Assembly (NCBI RefSeq): GCF_004283755.1
Contig: NZ_SHMH01000003.1
Location: 62,001 to 126,000, forward strand
Direction: 5' to 3'
Origin: Pseudoxanthomonas winnipegensis
GTDB lineage: Bacteria > Pseudomonadota > Gammaproteobacteria > Xanthomonadales > Xanthomonadaceae
Length of the DNA: 64,000 nt
Shown here: piece by piece, positions 52,660-63,823 of the stretch
Position numbering within the stretch: position 1 is the stretch's first letter
Layout of the letters: each line of letters starts with the position of its first letter
Position numbers and translations under genes: made by a program
Notes under the pieces: generated by a model
The model's input: the letters and a program-made list of their open reading frames with translations, nothing else
Databases searched by the model: none
Told to the model about the DNA's origin: nothing

Positions 52660-52665
52660 TATAGT
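52660..52665 (+). promoter_or_regulatory. -10 element of fimV
   Basis: TATAGT lies 22 bases before the fimV ATG in a GC-rich gap; the predicted leader is about 15 bases. A -35 was not recognised. Confidence 0.4.
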
Positions 52666-52686
52666 CGCGGCGGTGTTCCACAGGGG

Positions 52687-54633
52687 ATGTCCTTGAAACA
52701 GGCCTTCTTCAAACCCGCCGCACGCAGTGCGCTGGCGCTGGCCCTGCTGGCCGCCAGCCATGCGGCCTGCGCATTGGGCCTGGGCGAGATCCGGGTCATG
52801 TCGCAACCCGGCCAGCCGCTGCTGGCCGAGATTCCGGTCATTTCCAGCGAGCCCGGCGAGCTGGAGCAGCTGCGCGCGCGTCTGGCCTCGCCGGTCATCT
52901 TCGAACGCGTCGGGTTGGCGCGCCCGAGCGGGCTGGTCAGCCAGCTCGACTTCGCCGTGGCGATGTCCAGCGATGGCAAGCCGGTCATCCGCGTCACCAG
53001 CGCCGAGCCGGTCGACATGCCGGCGGTGAACTTCCTGATCGAGGTGGACTGGGGCCAGGGCCGCCTGGTGCGCGAGTACTCGGCGCTGGTCGGCGCCCCC
53101 GGCGCGGTCGCCGCCGCTGGACAGCCGCAGATCCAGGCGCCGGCCCCGGTGCCGTCGGACCGGATCGCGCCGCCCCCGTCGCGGGCCGAGCAGCTGCCGG
53201 CCGAGGTCGCCCAGGCCCCGGCCGTGCCCGAGCCGCAGGCCGAAGCCGCGCCATCGCCTGCCGTGGCCGCGACGCCCGCTCCGCCGCCGCCGGAGCCCGC
53301 GCCGCAGCCGGTCGCGGTGCCGCGCGCCGCGCCGATGATCGCCGCGCCGCAGGCCTCCGCGTCCGGCACGGTCACCGTCGCCCGCGGGCAGACCCTGTCG
53401 CAGATCGCGCGCGAGCTGCAGCAGTCCGGCACGCTGGACCAGACCATGATCGCGCTGCTGCAGGCCAATCCCGAGGCCTTCATCGGCAACAACATCAACC
53501 GCCTGCGCGCCGGCGCCACGCTGCGCATGCCCAGCGCCGAGGAGACCGCCGCGCTGGCCGCCGCGGAGGCCTCGGCGATGGTGCGCCGGCAGATCTCGGA
53601 CTGGCGCCAGGTGCGCGCGCCGGTGCCGCAGCCGGCCGGCAACGCGCCCGCCGCGCCGCTGGCCGCCGGCGCCGCCAAGCCCGCTCGCGCGGCCGACGCA
53701 CGACTGGAAATCGCCCCGCCCGTGGCCAACGCCACGCGGCGCGCGGGCACCACATCCGGCACCCAGGCCGGAGGCGAGGGAGACATGCTGGCAGAACAAC
53801 AGCTTCGGCAGACCCGCGAGGACCTGGCCGCGCGCAGCGCCGAGGTCGATGAACTCAAGACCCGCGTGGCCGACCTGGAGAAGCTCAAGGACCAGCAGGC
53901 CAAGCTGATCGCGATGAAGGACAGCGATCTGGCCGCGACGCAGAAGCGCCTGGCCGACAGCCAGGGCGCGGCCGCCGCCGGCGCGCCGGCCTGGTGGTGG
54001 ATCGGCCTGGCGCTGGTCGTGGGCGGGCTGCTGGCCTGGGTCGGCCTGCGCAGTCGCCGCGCGCCGCGTCCGGCGCTGGCCTACCGCGGTCCGCTCGACG
54101 CCCCGGCGCCGGATCCGGTGCCGGCCGAGCCGGCGGCTGAAGTAGACGTCGCACCGCAGGCGCCGCCGGTCCAGGCGCCGGCCCCCGAGCCCGAATCCGA
54201 ACCCGCCGCGCCCCGCTACACGCCTGTCTATGTCGGTGGCGAATCCCGCCCTGGTCCCGTGGACACGCCCCAGGCGGCGCCGTCCTCGCCGGCCTGGCTG
54301 AGCGCCACCGCCAAGCCGACCTGGCACACCGTCGACGGCCCGCATCCGACCGCCACGCGCGTGCCGTCCACCGTGGTGCCGATCTCCACCGCCACCCAGC
54401 CGCGCCCGGTGGCCCGGCCGACGCCGGTGCCCGCACCGGCACCGGCGCCATCCGAGCCGGTCGTGCCGATCGCGCCGCCGGCCGCCAGCGGGCGCGAGCG
54501 CCTGGAGCTGGCCATCGCCTATCTGGACCTGGGCGACACCGAGGCGGCGCGTGCGCTGCTGCAGCAGGTCAGCGCCAGCGACGATCCGCACGCCCGCGAG
54601 GAAGCCGGCCGCCTGCTGCGCGCGCTGGGCTGA
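52687..54633 (+). CDS. fimV: FimV-like pilus/polarity hub protein
   Basis: A 648-residue inner-membrane protein, shorter than Pseudomonas FimV (about 920). A signal peptide is followed by the FimV N-terminal domain ([21 protein letters not shown], about residues 28-140), then a Pro/Ala-rich stretch. A LysM peptidoglycan-binding repeat lies at about 224-300 ([18 protein letters not shown]). A coiled coil (about 365-425, [19 protein letters not shown]) leads to one transmembrane segment near 438-455. A long Pro/Ala cytoplasmic linker ends in a C-terminal TPR-like motif ([20 protein letters not shown]). FimV-type proteins organise type IV pili and cell polarity. The fimV-truA-trpF order is the same as in Pseudomonas. 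A TTG at 52693 is an alternative start. Confidence 0.88.
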   Translation: MSLKQAFFKPAARSALALALLAASHAACALGLGEIRVMSQPGQPLLAEIPVISSEPGELEQLRARLASPVIFERVGLARPSGLVSQLDFAVAMSSDGKPVIRVTSAEPVDMPAVNFLIEVDWGQGRLVREYSALVGAPGAVAAAGQPQIQAPAPVPSDRIAPPPSRAEQLPAEVAQAPAVPEPQAEAAPSPAVAATPAPPPPEPAPQPVAVPRAAPMIAAPQASASGTVTVARGQTLSQIARELQQSGTLDQTMIALLQANPEAFIGNNINRLRAGATLRMPSAEETAALAAAEASAMVRRQISDWRQVRAPVPQPAGNAPAAPLAAGAAKPARAADARLEIAPPVANATRRAGTTSGTQAGGEGDMLAEQQLRQTREDLAARSAEVDELKTRVADLEKLKDQQAKLIAMKDSDLAATQKRLADSQGAAAAGAPAWWWIGLALVVGGLLAWVGLRSRRAPRPALAYRGPLDAPAPDPVPAEPAAEVDVAPQAPPVQAPAPEPESEPAAPRYTPVYVGGESRPGPVDTPQAAPSSPAWLSATAKPTWHTVDGPHPTATRVPSTVVPISTATQPRPVARPTPVPAPAPAPSEPVVPIAPPAASGRERLELAIAYLDLGDTEAARALLQQVSASDDPHAREEAGRLLRALG

Positions 54634-54659
54634 TCGACGCGCAAGGCGGACTGCAGGCG

Positions 54660-55454
54660 ATGCGCTACGCGCTTGGCGTCGAATACGACGGCGGCGACTT
54701 CCAGGGCTGGCAACGGCTGGAGAAGCCCGGCGCGCCCGTGCACACGCCCAGCGTGCAGTCCACCCTGGAGGCGGCGCTGGCGGCCGTGGCCAACGCGCCC
54801 ATCGACACGGTCTGCGCCGGCCGTACCGACGCCGGCGTGCACGGCCAGTGCCAGGTGGTGCACTTCGACACCGAGGTGGTGCGCACGCCGCGCGGCTGGA
54901 CGCTGGGCGCCACGGCCAACCTGCCGCCATCGATCTGCGTGCGCTGGTGCGTGCGGGTGGCCGAGGACTTCCACGCCCGCTTCTCGGCGCGCGCGCGCCG
55001 CTATCGCTATGTGCTGTTGAACCGCGCGGTGCGCCCGGCGCTGGGCCGCCAGCTGCTGTCCTGGGAGCGCCTGCCGCTGGACGCGGCGGCCATGCATCGC
55101 GCCGCGCAGGCGTTGCTGGGCGAGAACGACTTCTCCGCCTTCCGCACCGTGCACTGCCAGGCCCGCCATCCGATGCGCGAGCTGCAGTCCATCGCGGTCA
55201 ACCGCCAGGGCGAGCAGGTGATCGTGGAGGTGCAGGCCAACGCGTTCCTGCATCACATGGTGCGCAATATCGTTGGCTCGCTGCTGCTGGTCGGCCGCGG
55301 CGAACAGCCCGAGGGCTGGATCGCCGAGCTGCTGGCCGGCCGCGACCGCACCCTGGCCGGCCCGACCGCGCCGCCGCAGGGCCTGGTGTTCGTCGGCCCG
55401 CTGTATCCGGCCGGCTGGGGCCTGCCGGATGAAGTGACCTTGCGCGAGGCGTGA
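54660..55454 (+). CDS. truA: tRNA pseudouridine(38-40) synthase
   Basis: Converts U38, U39 and U40 of many tRNAs to pseudouridine. The 264-residue protein has the catalytic aspartate in [11 protein letters not shown] (about residue 57) and the basic segment [40 protein letters not shown] and [19 protein letters not shown] complete the family pattern. It begins 27 bases after fimV and is probably cotranscribed with it. The conserved GYDG-like N-terminus reads [13 protein letters not shown]. Confidence 0.96.
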   Translation: MRYALGVEYDGGDFQGWQRLEKPGAPVHTPSVQSTLEAALAAVANAPIDTVCAGRTDAGVHGQCQVVHFDTEVVRTPRGWTLGATANLPPSICVRWCVRVAEDFHARFSARARRYRYVLLNRAVRPALGRQLLSWERLPLDAAAMHRAAQALLGENDFSAFRTVHCQARHPMRELQSIAVNRQGEQVIVEVQANAFLHHMVRNIVGSLLLVGRGEQPEGWIAELLAGRDRTLAGPTAPPQGLVFVGPLYPAGWGLPDEVTLREA

Positions 55455-55530
55455 GCAATGAGCGGCCGCCCCGGGCGTGCCGTATCCTGCCGAGCCACGC
55501 TCACTCCTCACTTCGCTCCGCTCACTCTTC
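55451..55530. repeat. GTGAGC/GCTCAC leader repeat before trpF
   Basis: GTGAGCAATGAGCGG (55451-55465) faces an inverted block of CTCACTCCTCACTTCGCTCCGC type (about 55499-55530). The right block ends four bases before the trpF ATG, as the matching block does before the mutL GTG (7441-7475). The two loci share the CGCTCAYTCYTC core next to the start codon. Confidence 0.65.
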
Positions 55531-55534
55531 GCCC

Positions 55535-56170
55535 ATGCGTACCCGCATCAAGCTCTGCGGCATGACCCGCCCCCAGGACGTGCGCCTGGCGGTGGAGCTG
55601 GGCGTGGACTACATCGGCTTCATCTACGGCGGCGGTCCGCGCCAGCTGACGCTCGAACAAGGCGCCGCGCTGCGCGCGCTGGTGCCGGCCGAAGTGGCCG
55701 CGGTGGTCCTGGTGCGCGATGCGCCGCGCGCGCAGGTCGAGGCGATCATCGACGCGGTGGCGCCGGACGTGCTGCAGTTCCATGGCGGCGAGGACGACGC
55801 CTTCTGTGCGTCCTTCGGGCTTCCGTTTCTCAAGGCCGTGGCGATGACCGGCGTGACCGATGCCCGGCAGGCGCGCGCCGCGCTGCAGGCCTGGCCGTCC
55901 GCGGCGGGCTTCGTGCTCGACAGCCATGCGCCAGGGCAGGGCGGCGGCACCGGCAAGTCCTTCGACTGGACGCTGTGGCCGGGCGATGTGGGCACGCCGT
56001 GTCTGTTGGCCGGCGGCCTCAACGCCGACAACGTCGCCGAGGCGGTGCGTCGCGTGCGGCCCTGGGGCGTGGACGTGTCCAGCGGGATCGAGTCGGCGCC
56101 GGGCATCAAGGATGCCGAGGCGATGCGGCGTTTCGTCGCGCAAGTGCGCGGCGCCAGCGCAGCGGTGTAG
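55535..56170 (+). CDS. trpF: Phosphoribosylanthranilate isomerase
   Basis: Third specific enzyme of tryptophan synthesis, an Amadori isomerisation in a TIM barrel. The 211-residue protein has the catalytic cysteine in IKLCGMTRPQD (Cys8) and the catalytic aspartate region VLDSHAPGQGGGTGKSFDW. The phosphate loops are LLAGGLNADNV and GVDVSSGIESAPGIKD. It is a stand-alone TrpF (not fused to TrpC), in the truA-trpF order seen in Pseudomonas and xanthomonads. An ABC exporter gene separates it from trpI and trpBA. Confidence 0.96.
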   Translation: MRTRIKLCGMTRPQDVRLAVELGVDYIGFIYGGGPRQLTLEQGAALRALVPAEVAAVVLVRDAPRAQVEAIIDAVAPDVLQFHGGEDDAFCASFGLPFLKAVAMTGVTDARQARAALQAWPSAAGFVLDSHAPGQGGGTGKSFDWTLWPGDVGTPCLLAGGLNADNVAEAVRRVRPWGVDVSSGIESAPGIKDAEAMRRFVAQVRGASAAV

Positions 56171-56252
56171 CCAGGGCTTCGAACCGTTTGCCTCGCGCGC
56201 CTTGAGCGCGCGATCGCGACAGCATTGATGGACCCTGCACGCGGGCCGCCCC

Positions 56253-56258
56253 TACACT
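56253..56258 (+). promoter_or_regulatory. -10-like hexamer of the ABC exporter gene
   Basis: TACACT lies 29 bases before the ATG, which also has AGGAG (56274-56278). TTGATG at 56225 is 22 bases upstream of the hexamer, too far for a normal -35. Confidence 0.3.
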
Positions 56259-56286
56259 GGCCGTGAGACCGACAGGAGAACTGCGC

Positions 56287-58056
56287 ATGTCGTTGTGGCG
56301 TGTCTATCTGCGCGTGCTGCAGTTGCTCGCGCCCGAGAAGCGGCTCGCCGTGACCCTGGTCCTGGCCAATCTGGCCCTGTCCGGCGTGGCCTTCCTGGAG
56401 CCGGTGCTGTTCGGCAAGGTCATCGATGCGCTGGCCGCGCAGGGCAAGGGGCGCAGCGCCTGGCACTACATCGCCATGTGGGCCGGCGTAGGCTTCGGCG
56501 GCATCGCCGCCGGCGTGTTCGTCTCGCTGTTCGCCGACCGCCTGGCGCACCGTCGTCGGCTGGCGGTGATCGCCCAGTACTTCGAGCACGCCATCGCGCT
56601 GCCGCTGTCGTATCACGGCCAGCACCACACCGGCCGGCTGCTGCGCATCATGCATACCGGCAGCAACAACCTGTTCGGCCTGTGGCTGGGGTTCTTCCGC
56701 GACCACCTGACCACGCTGCTGTCGATCCTGCTGATGATCCCCTGGTCGCTCTACGTCAACTGGAAGCTCGGCCTGCTGATGGTCGGGCTGATGGTGACCT
56801 TCGCCACCTTCAACGCCATCGCCATGCGTCGCACGCATCGCGCGCAGGGCCAGATCGAGCAGCTGCACAGCGCCATCTCCGAACGCGCCGGCGACGTGCT
56901 GGGCAACGTGCCGGTGGTGCAGGTCTATACGCGCCTGCAGGCCGAGGTCGAGGCCATCCGTGAAATGTCCCGGCGCGCGCTGGACGCGCAGTACCCGGTG
57001 CTGCGCGGCTGGGCCTGGCTGTCGGTGGCCAACCGCGCGGCCTCCACGCTGACCATCGTGGCGATCTTCGCGCTCGGCGCACAGCTCAACGCCAAGGGCG
57101 AGGTCACCGTCGGCGGCATCGTCACCTTCGTCAACTTCGCGCTGCTGCAGATCGGGCGGCTGGAGGCCTTCGCCGGCTTCATCTCCAACCTGTTCTTCCA
57201 GACGCCGTCGCTGAGCGACTTCTTCGCCGTGCTCGATACCGATGCCACGGTCAAGGAGGATCCCAAGGCGCCGCCGCTGCCGGACAAGGTGCGCGGCGAG
57301 GTGCGCTTCGAGGACGTGTCCTTCGGCTACGACGCCTCGCACCCGGCGCTGCGCGCGCTGAACTTCACCGCCGCCGCCGGCAGCACCGTGGCCCTGGTCG
57401 GGCCGACCGGGGCGGGCAAGTCGACCGCGCTGAGCCTGCTCTATCGCGCCTACGACCCGGACCGTGGGCGCATCACCATCGACGGCATCGACATCCGCAC
57501 GGTCAAGCTGACCTCGCTGCGCGAGCACATCGCCGTGGTGTTCCAGGACCCGGGCCTGCTGTACCGCTCGGTGGCCGACAACCTGCGCGTGGGCAAGCCG
57601 GACGCCAGCGCGCTGGAGATGGAGGAAGCCGCGCGCGCGGCCGAGGCGCACAACTTCGTGGTGGTCAAACCGGAGGGCTATTCGACTCTGGTCGCCGAGC
57701 GCGGCGTGTCGCTGTCCGGTGGCGAGCGCCAGCGCCTGTCCATCGCCCGGGCGATGCTGAAGAACGCGCCGATCCTGATCCTGGACGAGGCCACCAGCGC
57801 GCTGGACAACGCCACCGAGGCGCGCATCCAGCGCGCCCTCAACCGCCTCACGCGCGATCGCACCACCTTCGTCATCGCCCACCGCCTGAGCACGGTGCGC
57901 AATGCCGACCTGATCCTGGTGATGAAGGACGGGGAGATCGTCGAGCAGGGCCGCTTCGACGCGCTGGTCGCCCAGGGCGGCCTGTTCGCCCAGTTGGAGG
58001 CGGGCGGGCAGTTCGTGGCCGATGCCGAAGAGGAAGTGGTGGCGGTGGCCGAGTAA
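56287..58056 (+). CDS. ABC exporter, NdvA/ChvA glucan-exporter type
   Basis: A 589-residue half-size exporter with fused membrane and nucleotide-binding domains. Six transmembrane segments span about residues 20-320. The ATPase domain (about 340-575) shows Walker A GPTGAGKST, the Q-loop VFQDPGLLY, the signature LSGGERQRLS, Walker B ILILDEATSALD and the switch histidine IAHRLSTVRNAD. The overall pattern, including the short N-terminus SLWRVYLRVLQLLAPEKRLA, recalls the NdvA/ChvA/beta-glucan exporters; lipid or glucan export is inferred. It acts as a homodimer by family rule. AGGAG lies nine bases before the ATG. It is convergent with trpI (10-base gap). Confidence 0.85.
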   Translation: MSLWRVYLRVLQLLAPEKRLAVTLVLANLALSGVAFLEPVLFGKVIDALAAQGKGRSAWHYIAMWAGVGFGGIAAGVFVSLFADRLAHRRRLAVIAQYFEHAIALPLSYHGQHHTGRLLRIMHTGSNNLFGLWLGFFRDHLTTLLSILLMIPWSLYVNWKLGLLMVGLMVTFATFNAIAMRRTHRAQGQIEQLHSAISERAGDVLGNVPVVQVYTRLQAEVEAIREMSRRALDAQYPVLRGWAWLSVANRAASTLTIVAIFALGAQLNAKGEVTVGGIVTFVNFALLQIGRLEAFAGFISNLFFQTPSLSDFFAVLDTDATVKEDPKAPPLPDKVRGEVRFEDVSFGYDASHPALRALNFTAAAGSTVALVGPTGAGKSTALSLLYRAYDPDRGRITIDGIDIRTVKLTSLREHIAVVFQDPGLLYRSVADNLRVGKPDASALEMEEAARAAEAHNFVVVKPEGYSTLVAERGVSLSGGERQRLSIARAMLKNAPILILDEATSALDNATEARIQRALNRLTRDRTTFVIAHRLSTVRNADLILVMKDGEIVEQGRFDALVAQGGLFAQLEAGGQFVADAEEEVVAVAE

Positions 58057-58066
58057 CGCCGGCGGC

Positions 58067-58966
58067 TCAGGCCGGCTCGGCAGCGCCGAGTTCCGCGCGC
58101 AGCCAGCCCGCCAGCCGCGTCAGGCGCGGATCGCTGCGGCCGCCCGCCGAGCACAGCGCCCAGCGCCCGGGCGTGGGCGCGAACCCCCACGGCGCCAGCA
58201 GCCGGCCGCTGGCCAGGTCCGCGTCCACCAGCGGCCGCGGCGCGATCGCCACGCCCAGCCCCGAGGCGGCCGCCTCGAGCAGGTAGTACAGATGCGGAAA
58301 GCCTTCGCCGTACTGCAGCGCCTGCGGATCCAGCCCGTGCGCGGCGGCCCACTGCGGCCAGGCCTGCGGGCGCGAGGCGGTGTGCAGCAGGCGCTCGCCC
58401 AGCAGCGCCGTCGGCGGCTGGGCCTGCAGCGCCGGCAGGCCGGGATAGCGCGCGCCCACGACCGGCCCGATCGTCTCGCCGGCCAGTTCGGCCACCTGCC
58501 AGCCGGCCGGCCAGGGTGCCTGGCCGAGCAGCAGCAGGGCGTCGACCTCGCCCAGGGCGCGATCCGGCGATTCCTGCGCGGAGAAGTGCAGCGACACGCC
58601 GGGCAGCGCCTGCTGCATGCGTTCCAGCCGGGGAATCACCCAGCGCGCCAGGACGCTGGCCGAACAGCCCAGCACCAGCGTGTCGCCCGCCGGCCCGCGC
58701 CGCAGTTCGCGCCAGGCCTGGCCCAGCTGGGTGAAGGCCTGGCCGCAGGCGTCGCGCAGCCGGCGGCCGGCGGGGGTCAGCACCAGGCCGCGCCCGACGC
58801 GGTCGAACAGCGGCTGGCCCAGCGCGTCCTCCAGCGCCCGGATCTGCCGGCTGACCGCACCGTGGGTCACATGCAGCTCGTCGGCGGCGCGGCTGACGCT
58901 TTCCAGCCGGGCCGCGGCCTCGAAGGCGCGAAGCGCGCCCAGCGGGGGCAGGGCAGGGGAGGTCAT
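58067..58966 (-). CDS. trpI: LysR-type regulator TrpI
   Basis: A 299-residue LysR-family regulator encoded divergently from trpB. The helix-turn-helix lies at about residues 23-45 ([22 protein letters not shown]). The effector domain matches Pseudomonas TrpI closely in the stretch [18 protein letters not shown] and [19 protein letters not shown]. TrpI activates trpBA when indoleglycerol phosphate accumulates. The shared 95-base gap holds a site resembling the TrpI recognition palindrome. The assignment rests on sequence resemblance from memory, gene position and the operator-like site. Confidence 0.85.
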   Translation of the reverse strand: MTSPALPPLGALRAFEAAARLESVSRAADELHVTHGAVSRQIRALEDALGQPLFDRVGRGLVLTPAGRRLRDACGQAFTQLGQAWRELRRGPAGDTLVLGCSASVLARWVIPRLERMQQALPGVSLHFSAQESPDRALGEVDALLLLGQAPWPAGWQVAELAGETIGPVVGARYPGLPALQAQPPTALLGERLLHTASRPQAWPQWAAAHGLDPQALQYGEGFPHLYYLLEAAASGLGVAIAPRPLVDADLASGRLLAPWGFAPTPGRWALCSAGGRSDPRLTRLAGWLRAELGAAEPA

Positions 58967-58967
58967 G

Positions 58968-59004
58968 TGTGAGATTTCCTGACAGGTCGTGGCGATCTTA
59001 TCGC
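58968..59004. promoter_or_regulatory. Probable TrpI binding region upstream of trpB
   Basis: Site I: TGTGAG-ATTTC-CTGACA (58968-58984), a near match to the TGTGAG-N5-CTCACA palindrome remembered for TrpI. Site II: GCGAT-CTT-ATCGC, a perfect 13-base palindrome (58992-59004). A -10-like TAGGAT at 59028-59033 would place the sites at about -65 and -43, the usual recognition and activation positions for LysR regulators. Confidence 0.6.
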
Positions 59005-59061
59005 TATTGCCGCCCGCCGCGCTGGGCTAGGATGGCGGCCTTCGTTCAATGCCGGTGCCCC

Positions 59062-60279
<1,218 letters not shown>

Positions 60280-60327
60280 CGGCGCCCGCGCCGCGCTTTC
60301 CCTCTACGCAATCGCTAAGGAATCCTC

Positions 60328-60702
60328 ATGGCCGACGACACCCAGGCGCCGCCGAGCATCGACGCTCCGCTGGACCCGCAGTTCTTCGATGTGGTCAACA
60401 AGTTCGTGCAGCTGGCCAACCGCCAGGGCGGCATCCACGGCAGCAAGCGCACCAGCTTCGCCGCGCTCTACGGCGTGGCCCGCTACAACGCGCACGTCTA
60501 CCTGACGGTGGAGCCGAGCCCGGCCGAGTCGCGCGAGGGCTTCCTGGACTACATGACCGGCCTGTACCGGCGCATGCTCAACGAGCATTTGGACATCCTC
60601 GGCGCCGAGCGCGGCGTGGACGTGGGCGCCTCCGAGCTGGCCGCCGCCTACGCCGCCGCCCAGCAGGCCGAGCAGGCCTCGCGCGACAGCCAGCCCGAAT
60701 GA
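60328..60702 (+). CDS. Small DUF3144-like protein between trpB and trpA
   Basis: A 124-residue soluble protein. The N-terminal part DPQFFDVVNKFVQLANRQGG and the central FAALYGVARYNAHVYLTVE resemble DUF3144, a short family of unknown function (from memory; not checked). It ends in an Ala/Glu/Gln-rich helix. GGAATCC precedes the ATG loosely. The stop overlaps the trpA ATG (ATGA), so it is coupled to trpA. Its position inside the trpB-trpA pair is notable because the two subunits work as a complex. Confidence 0.75.
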   Translation: MADDTQAPPSIDAPLDPQFFDVVNKFVQLANRQGGIHGSKRTSFAALYGVARYNAHVYLTVEPSPAESREGFLDYMTGLYRRMLNEHLDILGAERGVDVGASELAAAYAAAQQAEQASRDSQPE

Positions 60703-61511
60703 ACCGCCTGGACACCGCGCTGGCCGCGCGCAAGGCCGAGGGGCGCAAGGCGCTGGTCCCGTTCATCACCGCCGGCGATCCCTCGCTGGAGGCGACCGTG
60801 CCGGTCATGCACGCGCTGGTCGCCGCCGGCGCCGACGTGATCGAGCTGGGCGTACCGTTTTCCGATCCGATGGCCGATGGTCCGACCATCCAGCGCAGCT
60901 CCGAGCGCGCGCTGGGTCGCGGGGCCGGCCTGCGCTTCGTGCTCGAGGTGGTGCGCGCGTTCCGCCAGACCGATGCGACCACGCCGGTGGTGCTGATGGG
61001 CTACCTCAACCCGGTCGAGATCCACGGCGCCGAGCGCTTCGCGCGCGAGGCTACCGAGGCCGGCGTGGACGGCGCGCTGCTGGTCGACCTGCCGCCGGAA
61101 GAGGCGGCCCAGACCCGCGCCACCTTCAATGCCTACGGCCTGCAGTTGATCGCCCTGGCGGCGCCGACCACCAGCCCCGAGCGCATGGCGCTGCTGTGCG
61201 AGCAAGGCCAGGGCTATCTGTACTACGTCAGCTTCGCCGGCGTGACCGGCGCCTCGGACCGGCTGGACACCCAGGCCGCCGGCGAGCGCCTGCGCACCCT
61301 GCGTGCGGCCGCCAGCGTGCCGGTGGTGGTGGGTTTCGGCATCAAGGACGCGGCCAGCGCGGCGGCCATGGCGCCGGCGGCCGACGGGGTCGTGGTCGGC
61401 AGCGCCCTGGTCGAGGCCATTGCTGCGGCGCAAAACCCGGCGCAGGCAGCTGAACTGGCCGGAACCTTCCTGCGGCCGCTGCGTGAGGCGCTGGATCAGG
61501 CGCTGGGCTAA
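60699..61511 (+). CDS. trpA: Tryptophan synthase alpha subunit
   Basis: Cleaves indole-3-glycerol phosphate to indole and glyceraldehyde 3-phosphate and passes indole to TrpB through a tunnel. The 270-residue TIM barrel has the catalytic glutamate and aspartate in the canonical regions: IELGVPFSDPMADGPTIQ (Glu near residue 50) and GALLVDLPPEEA (Asp near 130). The phosphate loops are VSFAGVTGAS, VVGFGIKDA and GVVVGSALVE. It starts within the stop of the DUF3144-like gene. accD follows after 57 bases. Confidence 0.97.
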   Translation: MNRLDTALAARKAEGRKALVPFITAGDPSLEATVPVMHALVAAGADVIELGVPFSDPMADGPTIQRSSERALGRGAGLRFVLEVVRAFRQTDATTPVVLMGYLNPVEIHGAERFAREATEAGVDGALLVDLPPEEAAQTRATFNAYGLQLIALAAPTTSPERMALLCEQGQGYLYYVSFAGVTGASDRLDTQAAGERLRTLRAAASVPVVVGFGIKDAASAAAMAPAADGVVVGSALVEAIAAAQNPAQAAELAGTFLRPLREALDQALG

Positions 61512-61568
61512 ACTGCCGCGCTTGATCCCGCGCCCCCGGGGCGCGCCGTACCAGGTTTCCAAACACGC

Positions 61569-62456
61569 ATGAGCTGGCTGAGCAAACTGATGCCCTCGGG
61601 CATCCGCACCGACGCGGCGACCCGCAAACCCAAGCGCAGCGTCCCCGAGGGGCTCTGGGAGAAGTGCGACAACTGCGGCGCGGTGCTGTACCGGCCCGAG
61701 CTCGAGGAGAACCTCGAGGTCTGTCCCAAGTGCGGCCACCACATGGCCATCCGCGCCCGCGCGCGGTTGGCGGCGCTGTTCGACGCCGGCAGCACCACCG
61801 AGCTGGGCGCCGCGCTGGGCCCGACCGACGTGCTCAAGTTCCGCGACCAGAAGAAGTACTCCGACCGGATCAAGGCCGCGCAGAAGGCCACCGGCGAGCG
61901 CGACGCGCTGATCACCCTGCAGGGCCAGGTCAAGGGCCGCGCGCTGGTCGCCAGCGCCTTCGATTTCGCCTACATGGGCGGTTCGATGGGTTCGGTGGTG
62001 GGCGAGCGCTTCACCCTGGGCGCGGAGAAGGCGCTGGAGCTGGGCTGCCCGTTCGTGTGCTTCTCGGCCTCGGGCGGCGCGCGCATGCAGGAGAGCCTGT
62101 TCTCGCTGCTGCAGATGGCCAAGACTTCGGCCGCGCTGGGGCGCCTGCGCGCGGCCGGCCTGCCGTACATCTCGGTGCTGACCCATCCCACCACCGGCGG
62201 CGTGTCGGCCAGCTTCGCCATGCTGGGCGACATCAACATCGCCGAGCCCAAGGCGCTGATCGGCTTCGCCGGCCCGCGCGTGATCGAGCAGACCGTGCGT
62301 GAGACGCTGCCGGAGGGCTTCCAGCGCTCCGAGTTCCTGCTCGACCACGGCGCCATCGACCAGATCTGCGACCGCCGCGAACTGCGCGACCGCCTGGCCG
62401 ATCTGTGCGCGCTGATGATGAAGCAGACCCGGCCGGTCGAACCCGAGGTCGCCTGA
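61569..62456 (+). CDS. accD: Acetyl-CoA carboxylase carboxyltransferase subunit beta
   Basis: Beta part of the carboxyltransferase that makes malonyl-CoA for fatty-acid synthesis. The 295-residue protein begins [14 protein letters not shown]. It has the zinc ribbon Cys33, Cys36, Cys52 and Cys55 (CDNC and CPKC), and the crotonase-like core with [29 protein letters not shown] and [13 protein letters not shown] -10-like TAAACT lies at 61509-61514 over the trpA stop. Its stop overlaps the glmM ATG by one base. Confidence 0.97.
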   Translation: MSWLSKLMPSGIRTDAATRKPKRSVPEGLWEKCDNCGAVLYRPELEENLEVCPKCGHHMAIRARARLAALFDAGSTTELGAALGPTDVLKFRDQKKYSDRIKAAQKATGERDALITLQGQVKGRALVASAFDFAYMGGSMGSVVGERFTLGAEKALELGCPFVCFSASGGARMQESLFSLLQMAKTSAALGRLRAAGLPYISVLTHPTTGGVSASFAMLGDINIAEPKALIGFAGPRVIEQTVRETLPEGFQRSEFLLDHGAIDQICDRRELRDRLADLCALMMKQTRPVEPEVA

Positions 62457-63823
62457 TGGTCGCCAGCCGGAAGTACTTCGGCACCGACGGGATCCGCGGG
62501 CGCGTCGGCCAGGGACCGATCTCGGCCGACTTCATGCTGCGCCTGGGCAATGCCTATGGCCACGCCCTGGCCGCGCGCGTGCGCCGCCGCGCCGGCGCGG
62601 GCAAGCCGGTGGTGATCATCGGCAAGGACACGCGCATCTCCAACTACATGTTCGAGGCCGCGCTCGAGGCCGGGCTGGTCGCCGCCGGCGTGGACGTGCA
62701 GCTGATGGGGCCGATGCCCACGCCGGCCGTCTCGCACCTGACCCGTGCGCTGCGCGCCTCCGGCGGCATCGTCATCTCCGCCTCGCACAACCCGCATTAC
62801 GACAACGGCATCAAGTTCTTCTCTGCCGAGGGCGAGAAGCTCGACGACGCCACCGAGCTTGCGATCGAGGCCGCGCTGGACCAGCCGTTCCGCACCGTGG
62901 CCTCCGAGGCCCTGGGCAAGGCCGTGCGCACCCGCGACGCGGTCGGCCGCTACGTGGAAAGCTGCAAGAACTCGGTCCCGCGCGAGTTCGACCTGACCGG
63001 CATGAAGATCGTGGTCGACTGCGCCAACGGTGCCACCTACCAGGTCGCGCCGATCGTGCTGCGCGAACTCGGCGCGCGCGTGGAGGTCATCGGCGATGCG
63101 CCCAACGGCCTGAACATCAACGACGGCGTCGGCTCGACCCATCCCGAGGGCCTGGCCCGGCGCGTGGTGCTGTCTGGCGCCGACTTGGGCATCGCCTTCG
63201 ACGGCGACGGCGATCGCGTGCTGTTCGTCGATGGCCATGGCCGCGTGATCGACGGCGACGGCCTGCTGTACGTGCTGGCCACCGACTGGAAGCGGTCCGG
63301 GCGCCTGCATGGCGCGGTGGTCGGCACGCTGATGACCAACTACGGGCTGGAGCAGGCGCTGGGCGAGCAGGGCATCGCCTTCACCCGCGCCAAGGTCGGC
63401 GACCGCTACGTGCACCAGGCCCTGGTCGATGGCGGCGGCGTGCTCGGCGGCGAGGCCTCCGGCCACATCCTGTGCCTGGACCGGGCCAACACCGGCGACG
63501 GCATCGTCAGCGCGCTGCAGGTGCTGGAAGTCCTGCACCGCACCGGCCGCCGCCTGGACCAGGCCCTGGCCGGCCTGACCATGCTGCCGCAGCGCACCAC
63601 CAACGTGCGCCTGGACGGCGTGGCCGCCAGGGCCGTGGTCGAGGCGCAGACCGTCCAGACCGCGCTCCAGCAGGCCCAGGCCGCCGTGGCCGGGCGCGGG
63701 CGCGCGTTCCTGCGGCCGTCCGGCACCGAGCCGGTGGTGCGCGTGACGGTGGAAGCCGACGACGATGTGCTGATGCAGGCCACGCTGGACACCCTGGCCG
63801 GGGCGGTGCGTGCCGCGGCATGA
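62456..63823 (+). CDS. glmM: Phosphoglucosamine mutase
   Basis: Converts glucosamine 6-phosphate to glucosamine 1-phosphate for UDP-GlcNAc, peptidoglycan and LPS synthesis. The 455-residue protein starts [18 protein letters not shown]. The phosphorylated active serine is in [12 protein letters not shown] (about Ser108). The metal loop is [10 protein letters not shown] near 245, the sugar loop GEASGHIL near 335 and the phosphate loop [11 protein letters not shown] near 420. The ATG at 62456 shares a base with the accD stop. A short membrane micro-protein frame overlaps its 3' end. Confidence 0.96.
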   Translation: MVASRKYFGTDGIRGRVGQGPISADFMLRLGNAYGHALAARVRRRAGAGKPVVIIGKDTRISNYMFEAALEAGLVAAGVDVQLMGPMPTPAVSHLTRALRASGGIVISASHNPHYDNGIKFFSAEGEKLDDATELAIEAALDQPFRTVASEALGKAVRTRDAVGRYVESCKNSVPREFDLTGMKIVVDCANGATYQVAPIVLRELGARVEVIGDAPNGLNINDGVGSTHPEGLARRVVLSGADLGIAFDGDGDRVLFVDGHGRVIDGDGLLYVLATDWKRSGRLHGAVVGTLMTNYGLEQALGEQGIAFTRAKVGDRYVHQALVDGGGVLGGEASGHILCLDRANTGDGIVSALQVLEVLHRTGRRLDQALAGLTMLPQRTTNVRLDGVAARAVVEAQTVQTALQQAQAAVAGRGRAFLRPSGTEPVVRVTVEADDDVLMQATLDTLAGAVRAAA

